Positions 30,708-41,491 of a stretch of DNA of 64,000 bases are shown here, piece by piece (the stretch's first letter is position 1; each line of letters starts with the position of its first letter). The translations under genes and the position numbers were made by a program. Origin of the DNA: Candidatus Rubrivivax defluviihabitans (lineage in GTDB: Bacteria; Pseudomonadota; Gammaproteobacteria; Burkholderiales; Burkholderiaceae_C); the NCBI GenBank assembly GCA_016709385.1, contig JADJMW010000008.1:186001-250000 (forward strand). Direction: 5' to 3'. Under the pieces are notes generated by a model. The model was not told the DNA's origin. It searched no databases and saw only the letters and a program-made list of their open reading frames with translations.

Positions 30708-30736
30708 ATTATAGCCTGCAAGTTTCGTGCGGGCAA
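30708..30736 (-). promoter_or_regulatory. Sigma-70 promoter of the rimP-nusA-infB operon
   Basis: Minus strand: TTGCCC (30731-30736) as -35, 17 bases, and a perfect TATAAT (30708-30713) as -10. This is the best promoter match in the window and points at the rimP operon. Confidence 0.75.
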
Positions 30737-30810
30737 CGACTGGGCCACAGCGCTCGCCGTGCGTGCCAGAATCTCGGCCGCAGCAGAGCAACTGGATCAA
30801 CGGAGACGAC

Positions 30811-31605
30811 ATGGGCTTTCTGGCTGGCAAGCGCTTTCTCATCACCGGCGTGCTTTCGAATCGTTCGATCGCCTATGGCATCGCACGCGCCTGCCGCGCC
30901 CAAGGCGCCGAACTGGCCTTTGCCTACGTGGGCGAGCGCTTTCGCGACCGCATCGCCGAATTTGCCCGCGAATTCGATTCCGAGCTGATCTTCGACTGCG
31001 ACGTCGCCGACGACGCCCAGATCACGGCGCTCTTCGAGCAACTCGGCCGCCACTGGCCCCAGTTCGACGGTTTCGTGCATTCGATCGGCTTCGCGCCCCG
31101 TGAAGCGATCTCGGGCGACTTCCTGGAAGGCCTGTCGCGCGAAGCCTACCGCATCGCGCATGACATCTCGGCCTACAGCTTCCCGGCCATGGCCAAGGCC
31201 GCGCTGCCGCTGCTGCGCCCGGGTGCCGCGCTGCTGACGCTGACCTACCTGGGCGCCGTGCGCGCCGTGCCCAACTACAACACCATGGGCCTGGCCAAGG
31301 CCTCGCTGGAAGCCAGCGTGCGCTACCTGGCGGCCAGCCTGGGGCCGCGCGGGGTGCGCGTCAACGGCATCTCGGCCGGGCCGATCAAGACGCTGGCGGC
31401 TTCGGGCATCAAGGACTTCAGCAAGCTGCTGGGGCTGGTGGCGCGCAGCGCGCCGCTGGGCCGCAACATCACCATCGACGACGTGGGCAACGTGGCCGCC
31501 TTCCTGCTGTCGGACCTGGCCGCCGGGGTCACCGCCGAGATCACCTACGTCGACGGCGGCTTCAGCCACGCCATGAGCGGGGCGGCGGCCGAACCCGGCA
31601 ACTGA
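30811..31605 (+). CDS. fabI: Enoyl-[acyl-carrier-protein] reductase (NADH)
   Basis: A 264-residue short-chain dehydrogenase-like enzyme that reduces trans-2-enoyl-ACP in the last step of each fatty acid elongation cycle. The N-terminal NADH site ITGVLSNRSIAYGIA, HSIGFAP, and the catalytic Tyr 146, Tyr 156 and Lys 163 (YNTMGLAK) match FabI positions exactly. The ATG has CGGAG 5 bases upstream. It is divergent from the rimP operon; a weak -10-like CAGAAT lies about 40 bases upstream. Confidence 0.96.
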   Translation: MGFLAGKRFLITGVLSNRSIAYGIARACRAQGAELAFAYVGERFRDRIAEFAREFDSELIFDCDVADDAQITALFEQLGRHWPQFDGFVHSIGFAPREAISGDFLEGLSREAYRIAHDISAYSFPAMAKAALPLLRPGAALLTLTYLGAVRAVPNYNTMGLAKASLEASVRYLAASLGPRGVRVNGISAGPIKTLAASGIKDFSKLLGLVARSAPLGRNITIDDVGNVAAFLLSDLAAGVTAEITYVDGGFSHAMSGAAAEPGN

Positions 31606-31663
31606 GCCTGGCCGGCCCCGAGACGGCCGATCGGGTCCGCCTGCCGGTGCGCCCGCCGGCGGG

Positions 31664-33934
31664 TCAGGCCGCCTCGATGACGCAGTCGACGTAGTAGCGC
31701 CGGTGGCCGTCGCCACCGTTGTCTTCGGCCACCAGGCCGTGCACGTCGGTCTCGAAACCCGGGAAGGCGGCATTGAACTCGCGTGCAAAGCGCAGGTAGT
31801 CGACGATCTTCTTGTTGAATCGCTCGCCGGGAATGAGCAGCGGAATGCCCGGCGGGTAAGGCGTGAGCAGCGCGGTGGTGATGCGCCCTTCCAGCTCGTC
31901 GATGGCCACGCGCTCGGTGTTTCGGTGCGCGATATAGGCGAAGGCGTCGCTGGGCTTCATGGCCGGCTGCAGGTCGGACAGGTACATCTCGGTCACCAGC
32001 CGCGCGATGTCGCTGCGCGCATACATCTGGTGGATGCTCTGGCAAAGGTCCTTCAGCCCCATGCGCTCGTAGCGCGGATGCACGGCACAGAACTCAGGCA
32101 GGATGCGCCACATCGGCACGTTGCGGTCGTAATCGTCCTTGAACTGCTGCAGCGCCGTGAGCAGCGTATTCCAGCGGCCCTTGGTGATGCCGATGGTGAA
32201 CATGATGAAGAACGAGTACAGGCCCGTCTTCTCGACCACCACGCCGTGCTCGGCCAGGAATTTGGTGACGATGGAAGCCGGGATGCCGGTCTCGGCGAAC
32301 TGCCCCGACATGCCCAGCCCGGGCGTGATGAGGGTGCACTTGATGGGGTCGAGCAGGTTGAAGCCCTCGGCCAGGTCGCCGAAGCCGTGCCAGGTCTCGC
32401 CCGCCTCCAGCACCCATTCGCGGCTGTGGCCGATGCCCTCGGCGGCCAGGTGGTCGGGCCCCCAGACGGTGAACCACCAGTCCTTCTCGCCGAACTCCTG
32501 CTCCACCTTGCGCATGGCGCGGCGGAAGTCCAGCGACTCCTGGATGCTCTCCTCCACCAGCGCCGGGCCGCCCGGGGCTTCCATCATCGCCGCCGCCACG
32601 TCGCAGCTGGCGATGATGGCGTACTGCGGGCTGGTGCTGGTGTGCATCAGGTACGCCTCGTTGAAGAGGTGGCGGTCGAGCTTGCGGTCGACCGCGTCCT
32701 GCACCAGCACCTGGCTGGCCTGGCTGATGCCGGCCAGCAGCTTGTGGGTGCTCTGCGTGGCGAACACGAGCTGGTCCTTCGGCCGCGGCCGCTTCTTGCC
32801 CATCGCGTGATACGGACCGTAGAAGGTGTGGAAGGCGGCGTGCGGCAGCCAGGCTTCGTCGAAATGCAGGGTATCGATATAGCCGTCGAGCGCGTGCTTG
32901 ATGGTTTCGGTGTTGTAGAGCACGCCGTCGTAGGTGCTCTGGGTGAGCGTCAGGATGCGCGGCCGCACGGCGGCCGCATCCACGCCGGCCAGCAGCGGGT
33001 TGGCGGCGATCTTGCGGCGGATGGCCTCGGGCGAAAACTCGCTTTGCGGAATCGGCCCGATGATGCCGTAGTGGTTGCGCGTGGGCGTCAGGAACACCGG
33101 CACGGCGCCGGTCATGATGATGCTGTGCAGGATGCTCTTGTGGCAATTGCGGTCGACCACCACCACGTCGCCTGGCGCCACGGTGTGGTGCCAGACCATC
33201 TTGTTGCTCGTGCTGGTGCCGTTGGTGACGAAGAAGCAGTGGTCGGCATTGAAGATGCGCGCCGCATTGCGCTCGCTGGCCGCCACCGGGCCGGTGTGGT
33301 CCAGCAGCTGGCCGAGTTCCTCGACCGCGTTGCAGACATCGGCGCGCAGCATGTTCTCGCCGAAGAACTGGTGGAACATCTGGCCGACGGGGCTTTTCAG
33401 GAAGGCCACGCCGCCGCTGTGGCCCGGGCAGTGCCAGCTGTAGCTGCCGTCCTGCGCATAGTCCATCAGCGCCTTGAAGAACGGCGGCGCCAGGCCGTCG
33501 AGGTAGCTCTTGCACTCGCGGATGATGTGGCGTGCCACGAACTCCGGCGTGTCCTCGAACATGTGGATGAAGCCGTGCAGTTCGCGCAGGATGTCGTTCG
33601 GGATGTGCTGGCTGGTGCGCGTCTCGCCGTAGATGTAGATCGGGATGTCGGCGTTCTTGCGCCGGATCTCCTCGATGAACTTGCGCAGGTTCAGCACCGC
33701 CGGGTCGAGCTCCGGGCCGGGCGTGAATTCCTCGTCGTCGATGCTCAGGATGAATGCGCTGGCGCGGCTTTGCTGCTGCGCGAACTGGCTCAGGTCGCCG
33801 TAGCTGGTGGCGCCCAGGACCTCGAAACCCTCCTTGGCGATGGCGTCGGCCAGCGCGCGGATGCCGATGCCCGAGGTGTTCTCGGAGCGGAAGTCTTCGT
33901 CGATGATGACGATGGGAAAGCGGAAACGGAGCAT
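31664..33934 (-). CDS. Orn/Lys/Arg decarboxylase, PLP-dependent (arginine or lysine decarboxylase)
   Basis: A 756-residue fold type I decarboxylase with an N-terminal response-regulator-like wing domain (IVIIDEDFRSENTSGIGIRALADAI, about 1-130), a large PLP domain with FFVTNGTSTSNKMV, DEAWLPHAAFHTFY, and the PLP lysine in ATQSTHKLLAG, and the C-terminal domain ending LLTPYPPGIPLLIPGERF. Length fits the inducible decameric arginine, lysine or ornithine decarboxylases that consume protons and make polyamines or agmatine. The exact substrate cannot be decided from sequence alone. It converges on fabI. Confidence 0.92.
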   Translation of the reverse strand: MLRFRFPIVIIDEDFRSENTSGIGIRALADAIAKEGFEVLGATSYGDLSQFAQQQSRASAFILSIDDEEFTPGPELDPAVLNLRKFIEEIRRKNADIPIYIYGETRTSQHIPNDILRELHGFIHMFEDTPEFVARHIIRECKSYLDGLAPPFFKALMDYAQDGSYSWHCPGHSGGVAFLKSPVGQMFHQFFGENMLRADVCNAVEELGQLLDHTGPVAASERNAARIFNADHCFFVTNGTSTSNKMVWHHTVAPGDVVVVDRNCHKSILHSIIMTGAVPVFLTPTRNHYGIIGPIPQSEFSPEAIRRKIAANPLLAGVDAAAVRPRILTLTQSTYDGVLYNTETIKHALDGYIDTLHFDEAWLPHAAFHTFYGPYHAMGKKRPRPKDQLVFATQSTHKLLAGISQASQVLVQDAVDRKLDRHLFNEAYLMHTSTSPQYAIIASCDVAAAMMEAPGGPALVEESIQESLDFRRAMRKVEQEFGEKDWWFTVWGPDHLAAEGIGHSREWVLEAGETWHGFGDLAEGFNLLDPIKCTLITPGLGMSGQFAETGIPASIVTKFLAEHGVVVEKTGLYSFFIMFTIGITKGRWNTLLTALQQFKDDYDRNVPMWRILPEFCAVHPRYERMGLKDLCQSIHQMYARSDIARLVTEMYLSDLQPAMKPSDAFAYIAHRNTERVAIDELEGRITTALLTPYPPGIPLLIPGERFNKKIVDYLRFAREFNAAFPGFETDVHGLVAEDNGGDGHRRYYVDCVIEAA

Positions 33935-34047
33935 CGAAGCGGCCTCGTGGCGGGTACGGATGCGTCAAGTGTAGGGTTGTCGGCCGCGGCGGCCCGGATG
34001 GCTACACTCGTCCGGCAGCGTCAAGCGAACATGAACAGGAGGACACC

Positions 34048-34488
34048 GTGGAGTGGAATGCACCCATGCTGTGGTGGCTGGCCACCGGCGGTCTGGTGGC
34101 GGCCGAGCTCGCCACCGGCACCTTCTACCTGCTGATGCTGGCGCTGGGCTGCGTGGCCGGCGCCCTGGCCGCGCACGCCGGCCTGGGTGCCACTGGGCAG
34201 GTGGCCACGGCGGCCGTGCTCGGTGCGGCCTGCACCGCCGGCTGGCACTTCAAGCGCGCGCGTTCACCGCGCTCGGCGCCGGCCGAGAGCAACCGCGACG
34301 TGAATATCGACATCGGTGAGACCCTGTACGTCGACGTCTGGGCCGACGATGGCTCGGCCCGCGTGCCCTATCGCGGCGCGACCTGGACCGTGCGCCATGC
34401 CGGCCCGGGCACGCCCGCCCCCGGCCAGCACGTGATCGTGGGCGTGCAGGGCAACCATTTGCGCGTGGCACCGGCCGCGCCCCATTGA
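34048..34488 (+). CDS. NfeD-family membrane protein
   Basis: A 146-residue protein with two or three N-terminal membrane helices (residues about 5-65) and a C-terminal OB-fold NfeD domain (ETLYVDVWADDGSARVPYRGATW). The GTG start has CAGGAGGAC upstream. NfeD proteins pair with SPFH/stomatin proteins, and the next gene, 10 bases away, encodes one. The pair is thought to organise membrane microdomains. Confidence 0.88.
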   Translation: MEWNAPMLWWLATGGLVAAELATGTFYLLMLALGCVAGALAAHAGLGATGQVATAAVLGAACTAGWHFKRARSPRSAPAESNRDVNIDIGETLYVDVWADDGSARVPYRGATWTVRHAGPGTPAPGQHVIVGVQGNHLRVAPAAPH

Positions 34489-34498
34489 AAGCAAAGTC

Positions 34499-35428
34499 AT
34501 GGAAATTGCCATCGCCCTGGCGGTCATCGCCGTCATCTTCATCACGCGAACGATCAAGATCGTGCCGCAGCAGACGGCGCTCATCGTCGAGCGCCTGGGC
34601 AAGTACGACCGCACGCTGGTGCCGGGGCTGAAGTTCGTCATCCCCTTCATCGAGCGCGTGGCCTACCGCCATTCGCTGAAGGAGGTGCCGCTGGACGTGC
34701 CCAGCCAGGTGTGCATCACCAAGGACAATACGCAGCTTCAGGTGGACGGCATCCTGTTCTTCCAGATCACCGACCCCATGCGCGCCAGCTACGGCAGCAG
34801 CGACTACCTCACGGCCATCACGCAACTGGCGCAGACCACGCTGCGCAGCGTGATCGGCAAGATGGAGCTGGACCGGACCTTCGAGGAACGCGACCTGATC
34901 AATGCCAGCGTCGTGAGCGCGCTGGACGAGGCGGCGCTGACCTGGGGTGTGAAGGTGCTGCGCTACGAGATCAAGGACCTCACGCCGCCGGCCGAGATCC
35001 TGCGCAGCATGCAGGCGCAGATCACCGCCGAGCGCGAGAAGCGCGCGCTGATCGCGGCCTCGGAAGGCCGGCGCCAGGAGCAGATCAATATCGCCACCGG
35101 CGAGCGCGAGGCCTTCATCGCACGCAGTGAAGGCGAGAAGCAGGCCGAGATCAACAAGGCGCAGGGCGAGGCGGCGGCGATCATCGCCGTGGCCGAGGCC
35201 ACGGCCGAAGCCATCCGCCAGGTGGCGCAGGCGATACAGCAGCCCGGCGGCGAGCAGGCCGTGCAGCTGAAGGTGGCCGAGAAGGCGGTGGACGCCTATG
35301 CGCAGCTGGCGCAAACGAACAACACCATGATCGTGCCCGGCAACATGACCGAGGTCTCGGCGCTCATAGGCACCGCGATGACGCTGCTCCAGGGTGGCGG
35401 CCGAACTGCCGCGGTGGCGCCGAAATGA
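34499..35428 (+). CDS. qmcA: SPFH/stomatin-like membrane protein (QmcA family)
   Basis: A 309-residue protein with one N-terminal membrane helix (residues 3-17), an SPFH/band 7 domain (IVPQQTALIVERLGKYDRTLVPGLKFVIPF through residue about 190) and a charged Ala/Glu-rich coiled coil (190-270). This is the stomatin/QmcA layout. It follows nfeD by 10 bases, and its stop overlaps the DUF2237 start. Confidence 0.92.
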   Translation: MEIAIALAVIAVIFITRTIKIVPQQTALIVERLGKYDRTLVPGLKFVIPFIERVAYRHSLKEVPLDVPSQVCITKDNTQLQVDGILFFQITDPMRASYGSSDYLTAITQLAQTTLRSVIGKMELDRTFEERDLINASVVSALDEAALTWGVKVLRYEIKDLTPPAEILRSMQAQITAEREKRALIAASEGRRQEQINIATGEREAFIARSEGEKQAEINKAQGEAAAIIAVAEATAEAIRQVAQAIQQPGGEQAVQLKVAEKAVDAYAQLAQTNNTMIVPGNMTEVSALIGTAMTLLQGGGRTAAVAPK

Positions 35429-35799
35429 GCACCGCGTTGAACGTGCTGGGCATGCCGCTGGTGGCGTGCTCCTACGACCCACTCACCGGGTGGACCCGCG
35501 ACGGCTGCTGCCACACCGACGAGCGCGACGCCGGCAGCCACGTGATCTGCGCCAAGGTCACGGTGGAGTTCCTGAATTTCCAGATGGAGCGCGGCAACGA
35601 CCTCATCACGCCGCGCCCCGAGCACCGCTTCAAGGGCCTGAAACCGGGCGACCGCTGGTGCGTGTGCGCGCTGCGCTGGCGCGAGGCCTATGAAGCCGGC
35701 TGCGCGCCGCCGGTGGTGCTGGAGAGCACGCACGCCAAGGCGCTGGAATACGTGTTGATGGACTGGCTGCGCAAGAACGCCGTGACGCCTGTCGGCTAA
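35425..35799 (+). CDS. DUF2237 family protein
   Basis: A 124-residue soluble protein with the full DUF2237 pattern: NVLGMPLVACSYDPLTGWTRDGCC, HVICAKVTVEFLNFQMERGNDL, GDRWCVCALRWREAYEAGCAPPV and the C-terminal THAKALEYV. Conserved Cys residues are present. Function is unknown. It overlaps qmcA by 4 bases (ATGA) and is followed by tRNA-Ser. Confidence 0.9.
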   Translation: MSTALNVLGMPLVACSYDPLTGWTRDGCCHTDERDAGSHVICAKVTVEFLNFQMERGNDLITPRPEHRFKGLKPGDRWCVCALRWREAYEAGCAPPVVLESTHAKALEYVLMDWLRKNAVTPVG

Positions 35800-35815
35800 A
35801 CTCGCGGGTTGCCGC

Positions 35816-35906
35816 GGACGGGTGGATGAGCGGTTTAAGTCGCATGCCTGGAAAGCATGTGGGGGTTAACAGCCCCCCGCGGGTTCGAATCCCGCCCCTT
35901 CCGCCA
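35816..35906 (+). tRNA. tRNA-Ser(GGA)
   Basis: A 91-nt class II tRNA with encoded CCA. The anticodon stem CATGC/GCATG closes the loop CTGGAAA with anticodon GGA, reading UCC/UCU. A long variable arm (GGGGG...CCCCC) and T-arm GCGGG-TTCGAAT-CCCGC are clear. The acceptor stem GGACGGG/CCCTTCC has one C-T mismatch at the fourth pair. Confidence 0.95.
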
Positions 35907-35931
35907 AGCCATCCGATCCGGACCTGCAGCT

Positions 35932-37395
35932 TCAGCGCTCCTGCCGCGCCTTCAGTGCCTTTCGGTACAGATCCAGATACGCCTTCGCCGGCCCCGCCCA
36001 CGACGACTGCCGAGCCATCGCCGTGCGCATCATGCCGCGCCAGGCTGCGGCATCGGCGCGCATCTCGGCCGCCCGCAGGACCGCCTTCTCGAAGGCCACC
36101 GGCGTGGCCGCATCGAAGGTGAAGCCGGTGGCCGTGCCTTCGGCCAGCGCCTTCGGGCTGGCGTCGGTCACCGTGTCGGCCAAGCCACCCACCCGGCGCA
36201 CGATCGGCAGCGTGCCGTAGCGCAGCCCGTACAACTGCGTCAGCCCACAGGGCTCGAAGCGCGACGGCACGGCAATGGCGTCGGCACCCGCGATCAGGCG
36301 ATGGGCGCGCGCCTCGTCGTAGCCCAGGTGCACGTGCACGCGCCCAGGGTGCGAACTCATGGCCATCTGGAAGGCCGCCTGCAGGGCCGGCTCGCCCTCG
36401 CCCTGCACCGTCAGCTGCACGCCGGACTGCACCAGCGCGGGCAGTGCGGCCAGTACCAGGTCCAGTCCCTTCTGCGAAGTCAGGCGGCTGACCACGGTCA
36501 ACAACAGGGCGCTGTCATCCCGGTCCAGCCCCAATTCCGCCTGCAGGGCACGCCTGCAGGTCTGCTTGCCTGCCGGACGCTCGGCGTCGTAGAGCTCGGC
36601 AAGGGCCGGGTCGGTGGCGGGGTTCCAGACCGCATCGTCGATGCCGTTGAGCACCCCCGTGACCGCCTCGCCGCGGCCACGGATCACGCCGTCCAGCCCG
36701 CAGCCGAATTCGTAGGTGGCGATCTCGCGCGCGTAATTCGGGCTCACGGTGGTCACCTGGTCGGCGAATTTGAGCCCCGCCTTCATGAAGCTGAGCTGGC
36801 CGTGGTATTCCAGCCCCGCAGGTGACATCAGGCGCGTGGCCAGCCCCAGCGAGGGCCAGTCGTGCATGGGGAACAGGCCCTGGTAGGCCAGGTTGTGCAC
36901 GGTGAAGACGGTGGCCGCCGGGGTGGGCGGGTGCTCGGCCACGTAGGCGCAGGCCATGGCCGCGTGCCAGTCGTGGGCGTGCACGATATCGGGTGCCCAG
37001 TCCGGATCGGCGTCGCCACCGGCCAGGTGGGCCGCCAGCCAGCCCAGCAGGGCAAAGCGCTGCAGGTTGTCGGGCCACTCCTCGCCGCGGCCGTCCTGGT
37101 AGGGGCTGCCGCCGCGGCGGAACAGGTAGGGCGCGTCGATCACGTAGACCGGCAACTGGGTGCCCGGCATGCGCGCCAGCAGCAGTCGCACGTGCAGGGC
37201 ACCGAAGCAGGCGCCGATTTCGATCACCGTGCGCGCACCCTGTACGCTTTCCAGCACCGCCGGGAAGCCCGGCAGCAGCAGGCGCACGTCGGCGCCCTGG
37301 GCGGCCAGCGCCGCGGGCAGCGCGGCCACCACGTCGGCCAGGCCGCCCGTCTTCACCAGCGGGAAAACCTCCGCCGCCACATGCAGGACCTTCAT
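35932..37395 (-). CDS. glgA: Glycogen synthase (ADP-glucose)
   Basis: A 487-residue GT5 glycosyltransferase that adds glucose from ADP-glucose to alpha-1,4-glucan. The ADP-glucose-binding KTGGLADVV is at residues 15-23, HAHDWHAAM and TVHNLAYQG follow, and the C-terminal half has SRLTSQKGLDL and the retaining catalytic segment PSRFEPCGLTQLYGLRYG. Start at 37395 gives the standard MKVLHVAAEVFP N-terminus. It is downstream of glgC by 13 bases, forming an operon for ADP-glucose-based glycogen synthesis. Confidence 0.96.
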   Translation of the reverse strand: MKVLHVAAEVFPLVKTGGLADVVAALPAALAAQGADVRLLLPGFPAVLESVQGARTVIEIGACFGALHVRLLLARMPGTQLPVYVIDAPYLFRRGGSPYQDGRGEEWPDNLQRFALLGWLAAHLAGGDADPDWAPDIVHAHDWHAAMACAYVAEHPPTPAATVFTVHNLAYQGLFPMHDWPSLGLATRLMSPAGLEYHGQLSFMKAGLKFADQVTTVSPNYAREIATYEFGCGLDGVIRGRGEAVTGVLNGIDDAVWNPATDPALAELYDAERPAGKQTCRRALQAELGLDRDDSALLLTVVSRLTSQKGLDLVLAALPALVQSGVQLTVQGEGEPALQAAFQMAMSSHPGRVHVHLGYDEARAHRLIAGADAIAVPSRFEPCGLTQLYGLRYGTLPIVRRVGGLADTVTDASPKALAEGTATGFTFDAATPVAFEKAVLRAAEMRADAAAWRGMMRTAMARQSSWAGPAKAYLDLYRKALKARQER

Positions 37396-37408
37396 GCCGG
37401 CATGCCCT

Positions 37409-38671
37409 TCACAGCCGGCGCAGCATTTCACGCGTGACCAGCGTGATGCCCGACTCCGTGCGGTAGAAGTGCTCGGCGTCGGCGGCGGCGTCCTCGCCGA
37501 TGACCATGCCGTCGGGGACGACGCAGTCGCGGTCGACCACCACCCGCGTCAGCCGCGCATGGCGCCCCACCTGCACGCCCGGCAGCAGCACCGACCAGCT
37601 GACGGCCGAATACGAGTGCACGCGCACGCTGGAAAACAGCACGGAACGGAAGACGGCGCCGCTGATGATGCACCCGCCCGAGACCAGGGACTCCACGGCC
37701 ACGCCGCGCCTGTCGTCCTGGTTGTGCACGAACTTGGCCGGCGGCAGCTGCGGCTGGTAGGTCCAGATCGGCCAGTTGGTGTCGTACAGGTTGAGCAGCG
37801 GGTCGGTGGCGGTGAGGTCGATATTGGCGTCCCAGTAGGCGTCGATGGTGCCCACGTCGCGCCAGTAGGGTGCCTCGCCGATGCGCGCGCCCACGCAGCT
37901 GAATTCGAACGGGTGGGCCACCGCCTGGCCCTGCTTGACCATCTTGGGGATGATGTCCTTGCCGAAGTCGTGGCTCGAATGCGGATCGGCCATGTCGCGC
38001 TCGAGTTCGCGGTACAGGAAGCGCGCGTTGAAGATGTAGATGCCCATGCTGGCCAGCGAGCGTCCCGGCTTGCCCGGGATGGTGGGCGGGTCGGCCGGCT
38101 TCTCGACGAAGTCGAGGATGAGCCGCTTCGCGTCGATGGCCATGACGCCAAAGGCGGTGGCCTCCTTCTGGTCCACCTCGATACAGCCGACCGTGCATTC
38201 GCGTCCCTGCGCCACGTGGTCGGCCAGCATCAGCGCGTAGTTCTGCTTGTAGATGTGGTCGCCGGCCAGCACCACCACGTAGTCGGCGCGGTAGGCGGCC
38301 AGGATGTCCTGGTTCTGGTAGACCGCGTCGGCGGTGCCGCGGTACCAGCTTTCCTCGTCCACGCGCTGCTGCGCCGGCAGCAGGTCGACGAACTCGTTCA
38401 TCTCGCTCTTCAGGAAGGCCCAGCCGCGCTGCAGGTGGCGCAGCAGGCTGTGGCTCTTGTACTGCGTGATGACGCCGATGCGGCGGATGCCCGAGTTCAT
38501 GCAGTTCGACAGCGCGAAGTCGACGATGCGGAACTTGCCGCCGAAGTACACCGCCGGCTTGGCGCGGCTGTCGGTCAGGTTCTTCAGCCGGCTGCCGCGC
38601 CCGCCGGCCAGCACCAGCGCCACGGCGCGCCGCGGCAAGTCCAGGCCCTGGGCCACGTCGATCGGTTTCAT
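37409..38671 (-). CDS. glgC: Glucose-1-phosphate adenylyltransferase
   Basis: A 420-residue nucleotidyltransferase making ADP-glucose, the committed step of bacterial glycogen synthesis. N-terminal ALVLAGGRGSRLKNLTDSRAKPAV, FRIVDFALSNCMNSG and the sugar-phosphate site FVEKP (Lys) are visible; the C-terminal part forms left-handed beta-helix repeats. AGGAG lies 6 bases before the ATG at 38671. It leads glgC-glgA and diverges from glgP. Confidence 0.96.
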   Translation of the reverse strand: MKPIDVAQGLDLPRRAVALVLAGGRGSRLKNLTDSRAKPAVYFGGKFRIVDFALSNCMNSGIRRIGVITQYKSHSLLRHLQRGWAFLKSEMNEFVDLLPAQQRVDEESWYRGTADAVYQNQDILAAYRADYVVVLAGDHIYKQNYALMLADHVAQGRECTVGCIEVDQKEATAFGVMAIDAKRLILDFVEKPADPPTIPGKPGRSLASMGIYIFNARFLYRELERDMADPHSSHDFGKDIIPKMVKQGQAVAHPFEFSCVGARIGEAPYWRDVGTIDAYWDANIDLTATDPLLNLYDTNWPIWTYQPQLPPAKFVHNQDDRRGVAVESLVSGGCIISGAVFRSVLFSSVRVHSYSAVSWSVLLPGVQVGRHARLTRVVVDRDCVVPDGMVIGEDAAADAEHFYRTESGITLVTREMLRRL

Positions 38672-39010
38672 CGGATCTCCTGTAGAGGTTTTCAGCAGTT
38701 GAGTCGGACAGCCCGGCTGGCTCCACACGGACGGGATGCCGGCCGGAGCATCCAAGAAGACGTGAGAACTTGCCTCAGGCCGCGATGGTAAGTACTTATC
38801 GGCGAACGGCGGGTGGACCAGGGCACTGATCATGCCTTGACTGCTGCCGTTCCGAAGCGAAGGCCATTGCGCCGGCTCATGCCGTCGAAGGGCACGACGA
38901 CTCGGTCAGAATTCATGGCCGCCTTCTTCGCACATCAGTGACACTGCCATTCACCTCATGACCCGCCGTGCCGGCGCACGCCGGCGCGCGCCCAATACGG
39001 ATTGCCATCC
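38672..39010. other. Divergent control region between glgC and glgP
   Basis: About 340 bases between the two glycogen operons. It contains an exact 10-base palindrome (38789-38798) in locally AT-richer sequence and a TTGACT (38838-38843) that could be a rightward -35 but has no good -10. No gene was recognised. Confidence 0.5.
38789..38798. promoter_or_regulatory. Perfect palindrome TAAGTACTTA, candidate operator
   Basis: TAAGTACTTA is self-complementary and stands out in 70% GC DNA, about 120 bases upstream of glgC and 210 bases upstream of glgP. It could be a regulator site for either operon, but no regulator is identified. Confidence 0.3.
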
Positions 39011-41482
<2,472 letters not shown>

Positions 41483-41491
41483 CCGCACGCC

